Source: Rhodospirillaceae bacterium (GTDB lineage Bacteria; Pseudomonadota; Alphaproteobacteria; SP197). Taken from it: a DNA stretch of 8,059 nucleotides. Below are positions 6,026-8,059 of the stretch, one piece after another (position 1 is the first letter of the stretch; every line of letters begins with the position of its first letter). The notes below the pieces were generated by a model, which did not search any database, had not been told where the DNA came from, and saw only the letters and a program-made list of their open reading frames with translations. Location of the stretch: the NCBI GenBank assembly GCA_018700655.1, contig JABIUG010000091.1, forward strand, positions 1 through 8,059, written 5' to 3'. A program made the position numbers and the translations under genes.

Positions 6026-7372
6026 TTAACTCTTCTTTTTCTTCTTGGCGTAAGGATTCTTCGGCGCTTTGAAGCGCAGCCGGAGCGGAACGCCCGGCAG
6101 GTCGAAATCCGCGCGCAGCCGGTTGACCATGTAACGCTTGTAGGCTTCCGGCAGGTCGGTAACGCGGGTTCCAAAGGCAGTGAAGCTGGGCGGGCGTGTC
6201 TTGATCTGGGTGACATAACGCAACTTGACCCGACCACCGCGCACGATCGGCGGGGGATGGGTGGCAAGGACATCCTCGAGCCAGCGATTGAGATCGGCCG
6301 TCGAGATTCGTTTGTTCCAGCGTTCATAGGCCGAAACCACGGCCGGCATCAGGCGCTGCGTGCCCTGCCCCTTCAGGGCCGAGAAAGTGACCAGCGGGAC
6401 GCCGCGAACCTGGGGCAGCAGTTCGCCCAGCCTGAGTTCGAACTCACGGCGAGCCTCAGCCTGATCTTCCACAAGATCCCACTTGTTGATCGCAACCACG
6501 ATGCCCCGGCCTTCCCGCTCAACAAGGTCGACGAGATTAAGGTCCTGTCGGTCGAAGGCCTGATCGGCCTCGAACATCACGACAACAACATTCGCGAACT
6601 GGATCGAGGAGAGACTGCCGGCAACCGACAACTGCTCGACGCGCTCATGGACCCGCGCACGCCGCCGCATTCCAGCGGTGTCGATCAATTCGATGCGCTG
6701 GCCCTCATAGGTCCAGCTTGCCGCAATCGAGTCACGCGTTAGCCCGGGTTCTGGCCCGGTGATCATGCGGTCTTCCTTGAGCAGGTGGTTGACCAGCGTC
6801 GATTTACCGACATTCGGCCGCCCGATGATCGCCAGACGCAGCGGACTACCATCCTTGATCTTCTCTGACACCTCTGCCGCCTCGGCCAGAGGCAACAGTG
6901 TCTCATAAAGTTCACCCATGCCGTTGCCGTGTTCGGCCGAGACCGGAACAGGGTCGCCCAGCCCGAGCGAAAAGGAATCATAGAAACCGGCATCGGCGAC
7001 ACGTGCTTCGGCTTTGTTGGCGACCACAATGACCGGGCACCCGATACGCCGCAGCTCGGCTGCAAAGCGCTGATCGTCCGGCGTTACACCGACGCGAGCA
7101 TCCACGACAAACAGAAGCACATCGGCATCGGCCAGGGCCTGATCGGTCTGCATCCGCATACGATGAGCGATTGTTCCGGGGTCGGCTTCTTCAAGACCGG
7201 CGGTGTCGACGACACGGAAGGTGAGCGGCCCGATATTGCCTTCGCCTTCGCGCCGGTCGCGCGTTATGCCCGGGCGCGCGTCGACAATGGCTGCCCGTTT
7301 GCCGGTCAGTCGGTTGAACAGAGTCGACTTGCCGACATTCGGCCGTCCGACGATAGCGACCGTGAATGTCAT
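6026..7372 (-). CDS. der: Ribosome assembly GTPase Der (EngA)
   Basis: A 448-residue tandem GTPase needed for 50S ribosomal subunit maturation. Domain 1 has GRPNVGKST at 9-17, DTAG at 56-59 and NKAE at 119-122, where many bacteria have NKxD. Domain 2 has GRPNVGKST at 184-192, DTAG at 231-234 and NKWD at 296-299. The C-terminal KH-like domain (about 350-440, with the typical PPxFxxF and YKRYMVNRLR stretches) binds rRNA. It ends in a run of five lysines and a serine. It is shorter than E. coli Der (490), largely because the linker between the two G domains is short. The ATG start gives the usual N-terminus; AGGT at 7381-7378 lies 5 bases upstream. It follows bamB by 3 bases, a linkage also found in E. 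coli (bamB-der). Its stop codon faces the SDR stop. Confidence 0.97.
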   Translation of the reverse strand: MTFTVAIVGRPNVGKSTLFNRLTGKRAAIVDARPGITRDRREGEGNIGPLTFRVVDTAGLEEADPGTIAHRMRMQTDQALADADVLLFVVDARVGVTPDDQRFAAELRRIGCPVIVVANKAEARVADAGFYDSFSLGLGDPVPVSAEHGNGMGELYETLLPLAEAAEVSEKIKDGSPLRLAIIGRPNVGKSTLVNHLLKEDRMITGPEPGLTRDSIAASWTYEGQRIELIDTAGMRRRARVHERVEQLSVAGSLSSIQFANVVVVMFEADQAFDRQDLNLVDLVEREGRGIVVAINKWDLVEDQAEARREFELRLGELLPQVRGVPLVTFSALKGQGTQRLMPAVVSAYERWNKRISTADLNRWLEDVLATHPPPIVRGGRVKLRYVTQIKTRPPSFTAFGTRVTDLPEAYKRYMVNRLRADFDLPGVPLRLRFKAPKNPYAKKKKKS

Positions 7373-7375
7373 GGA

Positions 7376-8059
7376 TTACCTAAGGGCGATAATTTCGCCC
7401 GAGCCCTCGATAAAGAACACGGTCTCGGACGCAACGACCGGCGACAGGGGCAAGCCGCTACCGAGATCAACCATGCCCAGGATTTCGCCGGTATAGGGTG
7501 AGACAGCTGCTGCCATCCCGTTGGTTCCTGCCACCAGCAGTCGATCGCCGGCCAAAACCGGGCCGGACCAGTGGATCGGACCATCACGGTCTTCCGGGTC
7601 TTCGAACTGTGGCAGACCAGAGACCCAGCGAATGCGGCCATCCTCGCGGAACAGGCAAACGACAAAACCGTCGGTCGTGATGACATAGAGATAGTCGCCG
7701 GCAATCCAGGGCGTCTGCACGCCGGAAATATCACGTTCCCAGAGACGCCCACCGCTGGCCAGATCGATCGCCACAAGACGCCCGCTGTGGCTGACCGCAT
7801 ACACCAGGCCACGATCAATCACCGGGCTGCCGTTGATGTCGTTCAGTGCGGCGAGCGATCCGAGCCGGGCCGAATAGGCCAGCGTGTCTGCCCACACGAC
7901 ACGACCGTTCTCGGCACGCAACGCATAAATCTCGCCCGATGAATAGGTCACGACAACGATCGATGCAGACACTGCAGGGCTGCCGCCTCCGAGCAGACCG
8001 GCGAGTTCTTCAAGGCCGCGATGAGACCACAGCACCTCGCCCGTATCGGCATCGAGCGC
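7376..8059 (-). CDS. bamB: Outer membrane assembly lipoprotein BamB (partial, C-terminal)
   Basis: The last 227 codons of a PQQ-repeat beta-propeller; the N-terminus, with the expected signal peptide and lipobox, lies beyond the right edge. Repeats are visible as A.DA.TGE.LW, YALRAENGRVVW, VAIDLASGGRLW, CLFREDGRIRW and AVSPYTGEILG, spaced about 40 residues apart, and the last blade ends in GSGEIIALR. BamB is a periplasmic lipoprotein of the BAM complex that helps insert beta-barrel proteins into the outer membrane. The call rests on the propeller repeats together with the position directly before der, because PQQ repeats alone also occur in dehydrogenases. No dehydrogenase-type cofactor residues are recognisable in this part. 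The stop lies 3 bases before the der ATG, so the two are very likely one transcript. Confidence 0.87.
   Translation of the reverse strand, partial: ALDADTGEVLWSHRGLEELAGLLGGGSPAVSASIVVVTYSSGEIYALRAENGRVVWADTLAYSARLGSLAALNDINGSPVIDRGLVYAVSHSGRLVAIDLASGGRLWERDISGVQTPWIAGDYLYVITTDGFVVCLFREDGRIRWVSGLPQFEDPEDRDGPIHWSGPVLAGDRLLVAGTNGMAAAVSPYTGEILGMVDLGSGLPLSPVVASETVFFIEGSGEIIALR
7384..7400 (-). promoter_or_regulatory. Stem-loop next to the der ribosome-binding site
   Basis: On the bamB-der transcript GGGCGA and TCGCCC form a perfect 6-bp stem around the loop AATTA. The stem ends two bases before AGGT (7381-7378), the likely Shine-Dalgarno of der. It lies in the last codons of bamB (GEIIA). No U-run follows, so it is not a standard terminator. 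A role in tuning der translation is inference. Confidence 0.4.

Noticed and set aside
6064..6077. Hairpin GCGCT-TTGA-AGCGC near the convergent junction as a terminator
   Set aside because: No T-run follows on either strand and it lies inside der codons; the T-rich run is on the wrong side for + strand transcripts.
1..8059. Possible defence system, mobile element, CRISPR array or biosynthetic cluster
   Set aside because: Every large frame is explained by a conserved housekeeping family and gene spacing leaves no unexplained region; no direct repeats, transposase or phage motifs were seen.

Overview
This window looks like ordinary chromosomal housekeeping DNA from a GC-rich alphaproteobacterium. 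I infer the class from three things: the run alr, radA, cvpA, purF, SDR, which I recall as typical of that class; the protein sequences, such as the NKAE motif in the first GTPase domain of Der; and an iron-sulfur type PurF. Assignment below class (perhaps Rhodospirillales-like) would be a guess. I see no mobile element, phage gene, CRISPR array, tRNA or rRNA, and no stretch above about 20 bases outside genes before the convergent junction.

Left block, + strand, 1-6022: the 3' end of alanine racemase (alr), an MlaE-type permease and an MlaF-type ATPase (a lipid-transport ABC core), the DNA repair ATPase radA, cvpA, purF and a YciK-like short-chain dehydrogenase. The genes are packed as one apparent operon. 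alr/mlaE, mlaE/mlaF and radA/cvpA overlap by 4 bases (GTGA or ATGA). mlaF/radA and cvpA/purF have small gaps, and each gap is spanned exactly by a six-codon mini-ORF whose start overlaps the upstream stop and whose stop overlaps the downstream start. Every junction from alr to purF can therefore be read as a stop-start relay. Only purF to the SDR has a plain 10-base gap.

Right block, - strand, 6026-8059: bamB (its 5' part lies outside the window) followed by der, with 3 bases between them. It converges on the left block with only 3 bases between the two stop codons and no terminator I can recognise.

Functionally the window mixes cell-envelope genes (alr, mlaEF, bamB), purine synthesis (purF, with cvpA), DNA repair (radA) and ribosome assembly (der). 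I found no new enzymatic system. The items most worth a second look are at the RNA and translation level: the two bridging mini-ORFs, a hairpin whose tetraloop holds the Shine-Dalgarno core of mlaE, and a hairpin next to the der ribosome-binding site.
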